Source: Paludibacter sp. 47-17
GTDB taxonomy: Bacteria; Bacteroidota; Bacteroidia; Bacteroidales; Paludibacteraceae
DNA: 64,000 nt
Reading direction: 5' to 3'
Assembly (NCBI GenBank): GCA_001898935.1
Contig: MKVT01000014.1
Coordinates: forward strand, 349,194 to 413,193
Of the stretch, positions 28,312 through 35,770 are shown piece after piece. The notes below the pieces were generated by a model, which was given only the letters and a program-made list of their open reading frames with translations, was not told where the DNA came from and searched no databases. How positions within the stretch are numbered: the first letter of the stretch is position 1; every line of letters begins with the position of its first letter. The position numbers and the translations under genes were made by a program.

Positions 28312-28344
28312 ATCTATTTGATTTACTGCTATTTAATTATGAAG

Positions 28345-28420
28345 CAAACTTACTTTAGTATATTTGTATTGTCAATACTTTTAGAGTTGGTTAACTCTGT
28401 GTTTAATATTGTTTAACTAA
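28345..28420 (-). promoter_or_regulatory. Prophage promoter A with upstream box (RadC/LPD29 operon)
   Basis: On the minus strand: -7 element TAAGTTTG (28345-28352), a 20-nt spacer, ATTG in the -33 position (28373-28376), a 20-nt gap, and a box (28397-28420) whose plus-strand form ends ATTGTTTAACTAA. The same layout occurs at 50607-50682 and 51232-51307. The start codon is 33 bp downstream. Confidence 0.65.
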
Positions 28421-28436
28421 TTGACATACAGCGCAT

Positions 28437-28469
28437 TAAAAACAAAGCCCTCGTTTCACAACGAAGGCT
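28437..28469 (-). terminator. Terminator of the lysis cassette
   Basis: On the minus strand AGCCTTCGTT pairs with AACGAGGGCT (one mismatch) around a short loop and is followed by TTTGTTTTTAA. It lies 24 bp after the stop of the spanin candidate. Confidence 0.7.
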
Positions 28470-28492
28470 CGGCATAATCGCAAACTAATCTG

Positions 28493-29053
28493 TTAATACA
28501 ACTTTTTGATTAAAAATTGAAACAACCTATAGATGTAGGTATGAAAGAAAAAAAACAAAACAACAATGGCAATCAAAACAACATATGGTAATTTGGTATT
28601 CTTCTTTTCAGCATTGATACTGGCAACTTCAACTTTTACCAGGCTATCGATATTGTATCTCTCTCGTAAATACTCATCAAATGATTTTGATAAGCTTCTA
28701 GTGCCGCTTGAAGTTATTTGATGGGTATTATTGAGTTGTGATTTTAAAACGCTTAGAGTCGCTGTAATGGACTCTTTTTTAATTGGTGGGGTACCAGTAA
28801 TTTCAGAAACAGGTTTTTCGGTATCAAACTCCCGAACGATGGAGATCAACTCAATGTTTTGTGTCGAACTTTGTTCAGTAGCGATATTCTCCGCTTTTAG
28901 TTGAGTGTTAACAGTGTCAACAACGACTTTACGAACCAGTTCAGTTTCCCCTGAACTTTGTTTTGAAATAATTGGTGAAGGTTTCCGGTGAACAGAACAC
29001 GCACTCAACAACAGTATGTTAACTATCATCAGCTTTGTAATCCTTAAATCCAT
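28493..29053 (-). CDS. Candidate unimolecular spanin (lipoprotein with C-terminal membrane span)
   Basis: The 186-residue protein has an N-terminal lipoprotein signal with lipobox LLLSACSVHR, a long polar periplasmic-type middle region, and a single strong membrane span near the C-terminus (LPYVVLIAIVVLFFFFHTYI) followed by a short basic tail. An outer-membrane lipid anchor plus an inner-membrane span is the layout of phage unimolecular spanins, which fuse the two membranes at lysis. Its start overlaps the lysin stop by 10 bp, and a terminator follows. The assignment rests on topology and position, not on sequence similarity. Confidence 0.6.
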   Translation of the reverse strand: MDLRITKLMIVNILLLSACSVHRKPSPIISKQSSGETELVRKVVVDTVNTQLKAENIATEQSSTQNIELISIVREFDTEKPVSEITGTPPIKKESITATLSVLKSQLNNTHQITSSGTRSLSKSFDEYLRERYNIDSLVKVEVASINAEKKNTKLPYVVLIAIVVLFFFFHTYIYRLFQFLIKKLY

Positions 29054-29580
29054 CTGCTAACCTTATATATCTGTTTTTTTAACCTTCTTTTTCGATAAAC
29101 ACCATCCCCTTCCCGACTCCCGGCTTCGTTTGTGTTTCCTTCAACTGTAATACAGAAAGATGAATTTTCAGCCCATTGATCAATAAAACCAACATGAGCT
29201 ATCCGACCTTTGGAGGAGAAGTAAATACCGAAAACATCGGCCTGAACCGGAATAAGATTCTGTTTTGAACCATGAGTGTAGATAACCTTTTTAGCCGGGA
29301 ACCATGAAGGAGAATAAGCACTGATAACGGTTTCAACTCCGGCTTGCTGGAAGGTCCATGTGACAAAGGCAGCACACCATGGCTGGCCTTTTTTCAGACC
29401 GCATGATTTCAAATACATCTCCACCTTTTCACCATCATTGTTTCCGGTTCGTTCCCTTACTCCAATTTCTGCTGAATAAATACCGACAACCTTTTGCCTT
29501 ATGTCAGCACGAAGGAAAGAGCTACAAGTGAAAACACAAGCGAGAAGAACACCATATACGACAATAGAACCTTTTCCCAT
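29044..29580 (-). CDS. Phage lysin, CHAP/NlpC-like cysteine hydrolase
   Basis: The 178-residue protein starts with a hydrophobic segment (about 5-24) that is a signal peptide or signal-anchor. A cysteine-hydrolase domain follows, with the putative nucleophile in GQPWCAAFVTW, the histidine in GRIAHVGFID and a final ITVEGNTNEAG. This layout matches the TIGR02594-type family of small peptidoglycan amidases/endopeptidases found in phages. The N-terminal export signal suggests Sec-dependent release. It overlaps the holin candidate upstream and the spanin candidate downstream. Confidence 0.8.
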   Translation of the reverse strand: MGKGSIVVYGVLLACVFTCSSFLRADIRQKVVGIYSAEIGVRERTGNNDGEKVEMYLKSCGLKKGQPWCAAFVTWTFQQAGVETVISAYSPSWFPAKKVIYTHGSKQNLIPVQADVFGIYFSSKGRIAHVGFIDQWAENSSFCITVEGNTNEAGSREGDGVYRKRRLKKQIYKVSRWI

Positions 29581-29864
29581 ACATCTAACTGCTGAAATGC
29601 GTTTTTAAATTCATCCTTCAAAAATCTTCTCAATGAGCCAAAGATTAAGCCCATTGCCAACCATGCAACCGATAAAAAGGTGAATAGTAAAATGATTGAA
29701 AAGATCGGAATCTGAAAAATTCCGGAATCATAAATACCAACCGTTTCATCCAATGCCCTCAAAAACTCAATGCTTATCACCCATGCCAGTAAAGCAATGG
29801 GTATTGAATACAACTCCGGAAAGCTTTTTAGCTTACCTTTAATCCACCCCACAATGTTCATCAT
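29499..29864 (-). CDS. Holin candidate (three membrane spans)
   Basis: The 121-residue protein has three hydrophobic spans: ELYSIPIALLAWVISIEF, the IPIFSIILLFTFLSVAWLAM region, and VLLSYMVFFSLVFSLVALSF. A charged stretch (RRFLKDEFKNAF) separates spans two and three. Size, topology and location immediately before the lysin gene, with an 82-bp overlap, point to a holin, but there is no family match that I recognise. Confidence 0.5.
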   Translation of the reverse strand: MMNIVGWIKGKLKSFPELYSIPIALLAWVISIEFLRALDETVGIYDSGIFQIPIFSIILLFTFLSVAWLAMGLIFGSLRRFLKDEFKNAFQQLDVWEKVLLSYMVFFSLVFSLVALSFVLT

Positions 29865-29867
29865 AAC

Positions 29868-30152
29868 CTATTGTCTGTATTGTTTATCTGCTTTGGTGTT
29901 TAACACACCTTCAATCCGAATTAATGACTGTTTAATTTCGTTATATTGTTCATTCAGCTTCACCATCGTTTCAAGCTGTTTATCGTAACCCTTTTCGACT
30001 GCCGAAACACGTAATTCCAAAAGCCGGATTTGGGATTCCGTGGAATAAACCCTCGAACTCATGGAAGTCCATGCACCTACAATCGACAAAATGATTGTTA
30101 ACGCCCAGCCTATCCAGGTTTTTGGAGTAATCTTATCACTTTGATTAACCAT
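29868..30152 (-). CDS. Membrane-anchored coiled-coil protein of the lysis cassette (XhlA-like)
   Basis: The ATG at 30152 (MVNQSDKITPK) gives 94 residues: a short polar head, one membrane span (WIGWALTIILSIVGAWTS), then a coiled coil (SQIRLLELRVSAVEKG, VKLNEQYNEIKQSLIRIEGV). Small one-span coiled-coil proteins of this kind (XhlA-like) accompany phage holins. A minus-strand promoter lies 19 bp upstream. Confidence 0.55.
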   Translation of the reverse strand: MVNQSDKITPKTWIGWALTIILSIVGAWTSMSSRVYSTESQIRLLELRVSAVEKGYDKQLETMVKLNEQYNEIKQSLIRIEGVLNTKADKQYRQ

Positions 30153-30170
30153 GTCATTAGAAATATATCG

Positions 30171-30202
30171 CAAATTTACCAATAAGATGCTTATACGGCA
30201 AG
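30171..30202 (-). promoter_or_regulatory. Promoter of the lysis cassette
   Basis: On the minus strand: -7 element TAAATTTG (30171-30178), 20-nt spacer, and CTTG (30199-30202) near the -33 consensus TTTG. It lies 19 bp before the first lysis gene and lacks the upstream box of promoters A-C. Confidence 0.5.
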
Positions 30203-30220
30203 CACTTTTATAAATAATTA

Positions 30221-30252
30221 TTTGTAATATATTATAATATATGCTATATTTG
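30221..30252 (+). promoter_or_regulatory. Promoter of the plus-strand lipoprotein gene
   Basis: TTTG (30221-30224), a 20-nt spacer and TATATTTG (30245-30252) match the Bacteroidota promoter consensus fully. The ATG is at 30279. It is divergent from the lysis promoter. Confidence 0.7.
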
Positions 30253-30278
30253 CTACTTTAATACTAATATATTTTGTC

Positions 30279-30845
30279 ATGAATAGGATTTTATTTATTT
30301 CGTTGATTGTTACGCTCATATCATGTGAGCAAGAAAGAGGGTTCTATCTTGACCCTACAACTATGTTGCAAATAAAAGGAGAGAAGCAAATGTCGAATGC
30401 AATTGCACAAAGAGTCTCCGAAAACCCGGAACATCTTACTCATTTGGAGATCGTCAAACGAGCTAACAATATCAGATGCTACAATGCAGCATTGAATGCT
30501 ACAACCGGACTAGGTGCATCTATAGGATTTGCCGGGAAAGATACCATTTCAGAAGAACCGGCATTACTAAGATATGCCACTGATATATTACATCCTGATG
30601 GATATTTTATACCGGACTTACTTGAAGCGTATGATATGGTTATTGAAATATTTAGAGCAAACGATGACATTGACACAATCGCCTATATTCCGAATGCAGT
30701 GTTAAGAGAAGCAGAACGGAAAATTCGTTTGGCTTTTGCAGAACAGAAATACGATGAAGTGTATAGATTATTCTACAACGCATTTAAGTTTAGGCCAATA
30801 ACGGGTGCTGAATATAGGGAATTGAAAAAGCAGGGATTGCATTAA
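30279..30845 (+). CDS. Prophage-borne lipoprotein, function unknown (moron-like)
   Basis: This 188-residue protein begins with a lipoprotein signal (LIVTLISCEQER, lipobox ISC). The mature part is mostly helical and mentions no recognised motif; it includes NATTGLGASIGFAG and a C-terminal EAERKIRLAFAEQKYDEVYR. It is the only plus-strand gene in the prophage and has its own consensus promoter and terminator. That makes it an independently expressed cargo gene, likely active in the lysogen. Confidence 0.7.
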   Translation: MNRILFISLIVTLISCEQERGFYLDPTTMLQIKGEKQMSNAIAQRVSENPEHLTHLEIVKRANNIRCYNAALNATTGLGASIGFAGKDTISEEPALLRYATDILHPDGYFIPDLLEAYDMVIEIFRANDDIDTIAYIPNAVLREAERKIRLAFAEQKYDEVYRLFYNAFKFRPITGAEYRELKKQGLH

Positions 30846-30850
30846 AAACA

Positions 30851-30880
30851 AAAACCGGAGCAGTGATGTTCCGGTTTTTT
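30851..30880. terminator. Bidirectional terminator between two lipoprotein genes
   Basis: AAAACCGGA pairs with TCCGGTTTT around a 10-nt loop, with an A run before and a T run after. It can serve both the plus-strand lipoprotein gene and the convergent FISUMP gene. Confidence 0.75.
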
Positions 30881-30904
30881 CTTATAAAATGGTTCAGCTA
30901 TGCT

Positions 30905-32740
30905 TTAATCTTTGATGCAGCGAACACAGAATCCGTACGCACGGCTTAGGGTGTTTATGTGCGCTTCGCTACTGAAGAAATACAGGAGTTTAGCGTACGT
31001 ACCATGCACATCAGCTGACCAATAATAACCTTTGGTACCAACATTGAAAAGCGTATCTGAGCCGAGGAAGCGGTAGCCCGCCAGGGGCAATTTCAGAGGA
31101 GAATCAAAAGCTCCTGCCGAGCCATTACTACTCCAGCTGGCACGTTCTGCCTCCCATTCATCTGCAGTGGGTACGCGAAATCCCTCAGGACAAGGATTGT
31201 TAATATTGTATTTTTTACTCCACAGGTAATTGTTTTGAGGTGTACGCCAGTCTAAAACACCACTTTTTACGATGATAAAATAACCATGATTGGGAGTATC
31301 ACGAATACTTAAAATAGTAGTTGTCGGAGAAGTGCGCTTCTCATGTCCATCCGTAGCACGTCCCCACTGATATAAATCTCCATAGGCTTGTTCATCAGTG
31401 GCTGATGTAGCAACACGGCTTGCACCAAGGTTTCGGTCCATCCAAATTCTTCCGGTGACAGGATTATAAACCTCTCCCGGATTAGTTATGTAAAATTTGA
31501 TTTCATTGCCATATGAAATACCAACTGAATTCGTTGCATAGGCTCTGACAAAATAAAATTCCCCTTGCTGCAAGTTTACCAAATTGCTTGTAAAACTACC
31601 AGTCCCAATTCCATCTGTTGTTCTATTGTCGGTTAACGAAGGATTTGGTGAAGTGCTCCAACACACACCTCTTGAGGTAATCTCGGCTCCACCATCATGC
31701 GTAATAATGCCACCACACTTTGCCGTGCCTGATATTATATCTGTAACTTTAATAGTAGAAAGTTCAGGCAAGCCTAATGTTGAAGTAAAGGTTAATTCAT
31801 TCCCGTAGGCAGTTCCTATTGAATTAGTAGCATAAGCCCTAACGTAGTATTGAGTTCCGGATTTTAAATTTGAAAGTGTGCTTGTATAACTTCCTACTCC
31901 TGATCCGGTCACAGTTTTACTGTTATTGATAGTAGGGCTTGGTGATGTGCTCCAACAAATCCCCCTAGCACTTACTGCTTCACCTCCATCATGTAAAATT
32001 TCACCTCCCGAAATTGCAGAAGATGATGTAATAGAAGTAATTGCAGAAGTTCTTACTTCTGGTATTGATAATTGTGTTCTAAATTGCACTTCATTACCGT
32101 ACGAAGTGCCTTGAGAATTTGTCGAATATGCTTTTACATAATACGTAGTGCCGGTTTTCAATCTTGAAAGTGTGCTGATAAAATTACCAATACCGGCCCC
32201 ATCAACGGTTGTACTATCATTTTTCGTGGGATTTGGTGCCATACTCCAACAGACTCCACGGGCAGTTATTGGTGTACCTCCATCTATAAAAATTGAACCT
32301 CCTGTTAAGGCTGAAGTACTCGTGATTGATGTTACCGGAGATGTAATAACTTCAGATAAAGTGAGATTTTTTGTAGTAAAAGTAACTTGCAATCCGTAAG
32401 ATGTTCCTTTCTTGTTGGTTGCATAAGCTCTCAAATAATAAGTAGTGCCGGGTAAAAGGCTATCTATCGAGCTTTCAAAAGTTCCTGTTCCGGCAGCATC
32501 GACTGTCTTTGAGCCTTTAATATCCGGATTTGGAGAAGTATTCCAACAAACTCCACGGGCTATTACATCATAACCACCATCTCCAGTGATTACACCACCA
32601 CTTTGAGCTGAGTAGTATGAAATTGATCTAACTTCTGTCGTGCTAACAACTGGCAACAGTTTAGGGTCAACTTCTTCATCACAACTTACAAAAGCAATTC
32701 CAATTAGAATGAAAAATAAATTCAGAATAGGCTTTTTCAT
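30905..32740 (-). CDS. FISUMP-domain lipoprotein with four tandem repeats
   Basis: The 611-residue protein starts with a lipoprotein signal (IGIAFVSCDEE). Four repeats of about 90 residues follow (about 34-418), each with the pattern GG-I---GG--I-ARGVCW-TSPNP, an acidic turn, TYY-RAYATN--GTSYG and a beta strand. The C-terminal 190 residues form a FISUMP domain (YNPVTGRIWMDRNLGAS, LPLAGYR, YYWSADVHG, GFCVRCIKD). FISUMP proteins are surface lipoproteins of uncertain role in Bacteroidota. It has its own -7 element and a terminator, so it looks like cargo rather than tail structure, but a role in host surface change or as receptor-blocking protein is possible. Confidence 0.85.
   Translation of the reverse strand: MKKPILNLFFILIGIAFVSCDEEVDPKLLPVVSTTEVRSISYYSAQSGGVITGDGGYDVIARGVCWNTSPNPDIKGSKTVDAAGTGTFESSIDSLLPGTTYYLRAYATNKKGTSYGLQVTFTTKNLTLSEVITSPVTSITSTSALTGGSIFIDGGTPITARGVCWSMAPNPTKNDSTTVDGAGIGNFISTLSRLKTGTTYYVKAYSTNSQGTSYGNEVQFRTQLSIPEVRTSAITSITSSSAISGGEILHDGGEAVSARGICWSTSPSPTINNSKTVTGSGVGSYTSTLSNLKSGTQYYVRAYATNSIGTAYGNELTFTSTLGLPELSTIKVTDIISGTAKCGGIITHDGGAEITSRGVCWSTSPNPSLTDNRTTDGIGTGSFTSNLVNLQQGEFYFVRAYATNSVGISYGNEIKFYITNPGEVYNPVTGRIWMDRNLGASRVATSATDEQAYGDLYQWGRATDGHEKRTSPTTTILSIRDTPNHGYFIIVKSGVLDWRTPQNNYLWSKKYNINNPCPEGFRVPTADEWEAERASWSSNGSAGAFDSPLKLPLAGYRFLGSDTLFNVGTKGYYWSADVHGTYAKLLYFFSSEAHINTLSRAYGFCVRCIKD
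31480..32640 (-). repeat. Four tandem coding repeats in the FISUMP lipoprotein gene
   Basis: Four diverged units of about 280 bp each encode the GVCW repeat. They agree at protein level much more than at DNA level, so this is an old internal duplication kept by selection. Confidence 0.75.
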
Positions 32741-32766
32741 AAATAGTTAGTATTTGATTATACGTG

Positions 32767-32774
32767 CAAAGCTA
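32767..32774 (-). promoter_or_regulatory. -7 element of the FISUMP gene
   Basis: On the minus strand TAGCTTTG fits TAnnTTTG and lies 27 bp before the start codon. No clear -33 TTTG is found at 19-21 bp, so the call is tentative. Confidence 0.35.
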
Positions 32775-32794
32775 TGAAATATTTCTAATAAATC

Positions 32795-35707
32795 CTAATT
32801 ATCCCCAAAAATCACATAATCAAAACTTCCCAATGTTGCTGAACCTGAGTTAGTTCTAAGCTGCACTCTGAATGTATTGTATCCTTTTGATGTAACAACA
32901 GCACGTACATTATCAATGGTTGGCTGTATCATAACCTGATAAACTGACCCTGCTCTATGCGGAACATCATAGATGCCTGTAGCTGTATAACTGGCATTTG
33001 ATGTGTTTATCTTTGCTCCCCAATAATTTGTATGAGCTCCGGAACTATCTATACTTCCACTAGCTAAAACACCAGGCATGTTCGTTGGACCTTTTAGTTC
33101 AAATCCTGTTTGACTGGAGAAATACAGATAAAGCTGATTGCTCCAAAAAGAATATAATCCATTGTTCCCAATTTTAGTTTGATTGACAAAACCGGTTGCC
33201 TGCAATAAGTCTGATTGAAACGCACCCTCAATTAAAGCTGAGTTTAATGCTATCAAGGGTATTATAGCTGAGCTTGTTGAGTAAGCATGTAATACATAAG
33301 AACCAGCTCTCAAATTGATTGTGTACAGCTTTTTAGTAATGACCCCTATACCTGTATCAGCAAAAACTATTTGACTATCCGGATTAATGATTTCTACTCT
33401 CCACCTCTTAGCGTCGCCATCTGAGGTTGTAGTTACCTTAAAAGAAATTTGTGCATCAATAGTCAAATACAGTTGTTGTGTATACGCATGTGCAGTATTC
33501 ATATCAGAATTAAACCAAGTGCTCTGATAATAAAAATATGCAGTTGATGGAGAAAGCAGACTGGCAATGGATTCAACCGGAGTATCTGAAAAACTTAGAT
33601 TCAATGTGGCAAGTGAATTTTGCTGGATTGTCATTCCTCCTATTCGTCCTCCAATTGCATCAACAAAACCTCTAAAGGCAATATTTCCCGAGACATCCCA
33701 GTTTATATTTCCTCCGGCAAAATGACCACTTCCATCTTTTCTGATTAACGTATTTGCAGAGCCATTTAATGCTTCACTGTAAGTTCCTCCTGACCAAAAT
33801 CCAATATTGTCTGAACTTAGCCCGGACACTCCACTCGTAACAGAATTACTATTGTTTTTAAGCATCAATAAATGAGTTGCAACTAAACCTCCGTTAATAT
33901 CAGTGCTTCCTTGAATTGCTTGAGTTATAAATTCCGTAGATTTTCTGTATTCCGTAGATTTATTACCTCTTTGAACTTGAAAATCTTTAACATAACACGT
34001 CATGTACGAGCTGGTAGAAATATCCACAAAATGGTAGATTGTCTGAGTGTAATTCTGCACATTAGCGATAGCTTCAATTCTTTTCCAACTAGTATTCAAA
34101 ACAAAAGATCCGGCAAAATTATCAGCCAAATCCACATTGATGGAATGAGTCCCGGATATTACTTTAGCCCAAAATGAAACTACGTAGTAACCATTTCCAT
34201 GTATTACGTTTGATATTCTCACATCAACACCATTTCCGCCATCTGAAGATAAAAATTCAAATCCGTTTGGAGTATTTGTAGTGTTCCTTGCTATTGTTGG
34301 TGTTGAACCTCCAGGAGACCAAACATACAGTTCTTTGCTGTCGTTGTAGAGATTTTCACCACCTACAATGATGTTATCAACATTGTCCATTTGCTGCTTG
34401 CTGATGGCTAACAATAAATTTGTTCTTGCAGTGTAATATTCATTAAACCTAGATCTGAATGTTGAGCCAACGATATCACTCGTTGTAGTGAGATTTGACA
34501 ATAACGGTGTAATGTATGAATGTAAAGTAGAATATACGGCATCATAGATTGTACGACTGACTTTGAATAAATCAGCCTGAGTTCTGATAGGGCTAACTTC
34601 ACTCTGTATTGATTCCCATTCCTTTAAAGCCCTTTGCTTTTCATCAGGTGTAAGTTTGTTATCATCTGAAATATCATTCAGCTGTAAAAGCATATCTTCA
34701 GGAGCTGGCGACCAGTCAATAGGAGGTGAAATATGCCCCTCGTACAAACATGCAAATTTGATTGTCATTTGTGCACCCGAATTTGGCAAATTATACACCC
34801 AAAGAGAATTGCTTGTTAATGAATTAGGGCTGGTAATATGAGCATAATACAGGCTTTCACCTTCTTGTCTGTTGAAAATTTTAGCAAGATTAAAGCCTCC
34901 GTTCCAATAAACTCCCAACATTTGTCCAATAGCAACAATTGCTTTTATAACAATCGTATATTTTTCATTTACAGATAGTGAAGTTACCTGATATTCTTTA
35001 ACAAGATAGGCACTACTCGTTATTGGCATACCACTGTTTGTTAAAAGATTTCTGCCTGCAATCTTAATTGTATCATGTGGAGAAGGTGACCAGTCAGTTG
35101 CTGTGTTGCCTTTCTCCAATTTCACATGATCGATGTACAGATTATATCCTGTCGAAATTAAATAAATTGGCGCTGTTGAACCATCACCCATAAATGTAAC
35201 ATTAACCTTTCGCCATGTATTTAGTGGTAAGCTTGCCAGTTGACCTTGGATTGACGAATTATAACTATCTCTCCAGCCAAGACTTACACGTATACCAACC
35301 GAGACAACTTTAACCATGCAACTGAAGGTGTATACCTGTCCAGTTTCACATGTAACATGCGGAAGATATAATCCAGCATTTACCTGTCCTACCCCAGGAA
35401 TGTAAATACACAAACCTCCGTCATATCCACCAGTAACACTTTGAACGACATCTGGCCCATGAACTGTCCACAAGTTGATCTTATCTTCAAAACTTGAATT
35501 AGGAAGTAAGTTAGTCCCTCCAATCTTCACATCATTCACTATTTCCCAATCATAGCCATTCCATCGCTTTAAGTGATTAGGTGTAATTGAAGTATCAATC
35601 CACAAGGTCAATCCTGTAATCGGATTTGCTGGAGGAATTGAACTTGTAAAAATATAGTCATTCTGATCTGTAAGTGTTATTTGTGCAGTACTAACTAATT
35701 TGGACAT
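32795..35707 (-). CDS. Large tail fibre / receptor-binding protein
   Basis: The 970-residue protein lies at the distal end of the tail module and begins MSKLVSTAQITLTDQND, close to the start of the next upstream gene. It contains carbohydrate-binding-like beta domains (GGTNLLPNSSFEDK; later GRNLLTNSGM and GGENLYNDSKELYVW, each followed by a jelly-roll-like segment ending KLEKGNTATDWSPSP). A helical region (LTPDEKQRALKEWESIQSEV) is typical of phage tail fibres, and a beta-rich C-terminus ends it. It probably recognises the host surface. No chaperone or depolymerase motif is evident. Confidence 0.75.
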   Translation of the reverse strand: MSKLVSTAQITLTDQNDYIFTSSIPPANPITGLTLWIDTSITPNHLKRWNGYDWEIVNDVKIGGTNLLPNSSFEDKINLWTVHGPDVVQSVTGGYDGGLCIYIPGVGQVNAGLYLPHVTCETGQVYTFSCMVKVVSVGIRVSLGWRDSYNSSIQGQLASLPLNTWRKVNVTFMGDGSTAPIYLISTGYNLYIDHVKLEKGNTATDWSPSPHDTIKIAGRNLLTNSGMPITSSAYLVKEYQVTSLSVNEKYTIVIKAIVAIGQMLGVYWNGGFNLAKIFNRQEGESLYYAHITSPNSLTSNSLWVYNLPNSGAQMTIKFACLYEGHISPPIDWSPAPEDMLLQLNDISDDNKLTPDEKQRALKEWESIQSEVSPIRTQADLFKVSRTIYDAVYSTLHSYITPLLSNLTTTSDIVGSTFRSRFNEYYTARTNLLLAISKQQMDNVDNIIVGGENLYNDSKELYVWSPGGSTPTIARNTTNTPNGFEFLSSDGGNGVDVRISNVIHGNGYYVVSFWAKVISGTHSINVDLADNFAGSFVLNTSWKRIEAIANVQNYTQTIYHFVDISTSSYMTCYVKDFQVQRGNKSTEYRKSTEFITQAIQGSTDINGGLVATHLLMLKNNSNSVTSGVSGLSSDNIGFWSGGTYSEALNGSANTLIRKDGSGHFAGGNINWDVSGNIAFRGFVDAIGGRIGGMTIQQNSLATLNLSFSDTPVESIASLLSPSTAYFYYQSTWFNSDMNTAHAYTQQLYLTIDAQISFKVTTTSDGDAKRWRVEIINPDSQIVFADTGIGVITKKLYTINLRAGSYVLHAYSTSSAIIPLIALNSALIEGAFQSDLLQATGFVNQTKIGNNGLYSFWSNQLYLYFSSQTGFELKGPTNMPGVLASGSIDSSGAHTNYWGAKINTSNASYTATGIYDVPHRAGSVYQVMIQPTIDNVRAVVTSKGYNTFRVQLRTNSGSATLGSFDYVIFGDN

Positions 35708-35730
35708 GTCAACGTAAAAAGTCTGTTCGT

Positions 35731-35761
35731 AAAAAAAGAGGGCTGCTACTCAACAGCCCTC
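35731..35761 (-). terminator. Terminator between two tail-fibre genes
   Basis: On the minus strand GAGGGCTG pairs with CAGCCCTC around an 8-nt loop, followed by seven T. It sits between the stop of the 468-aa gene and the large fibre gene, so fibre expression may depend on read-through. Confidence 0.8.
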
Positions 35762-35770
35762 GTAGAATAA

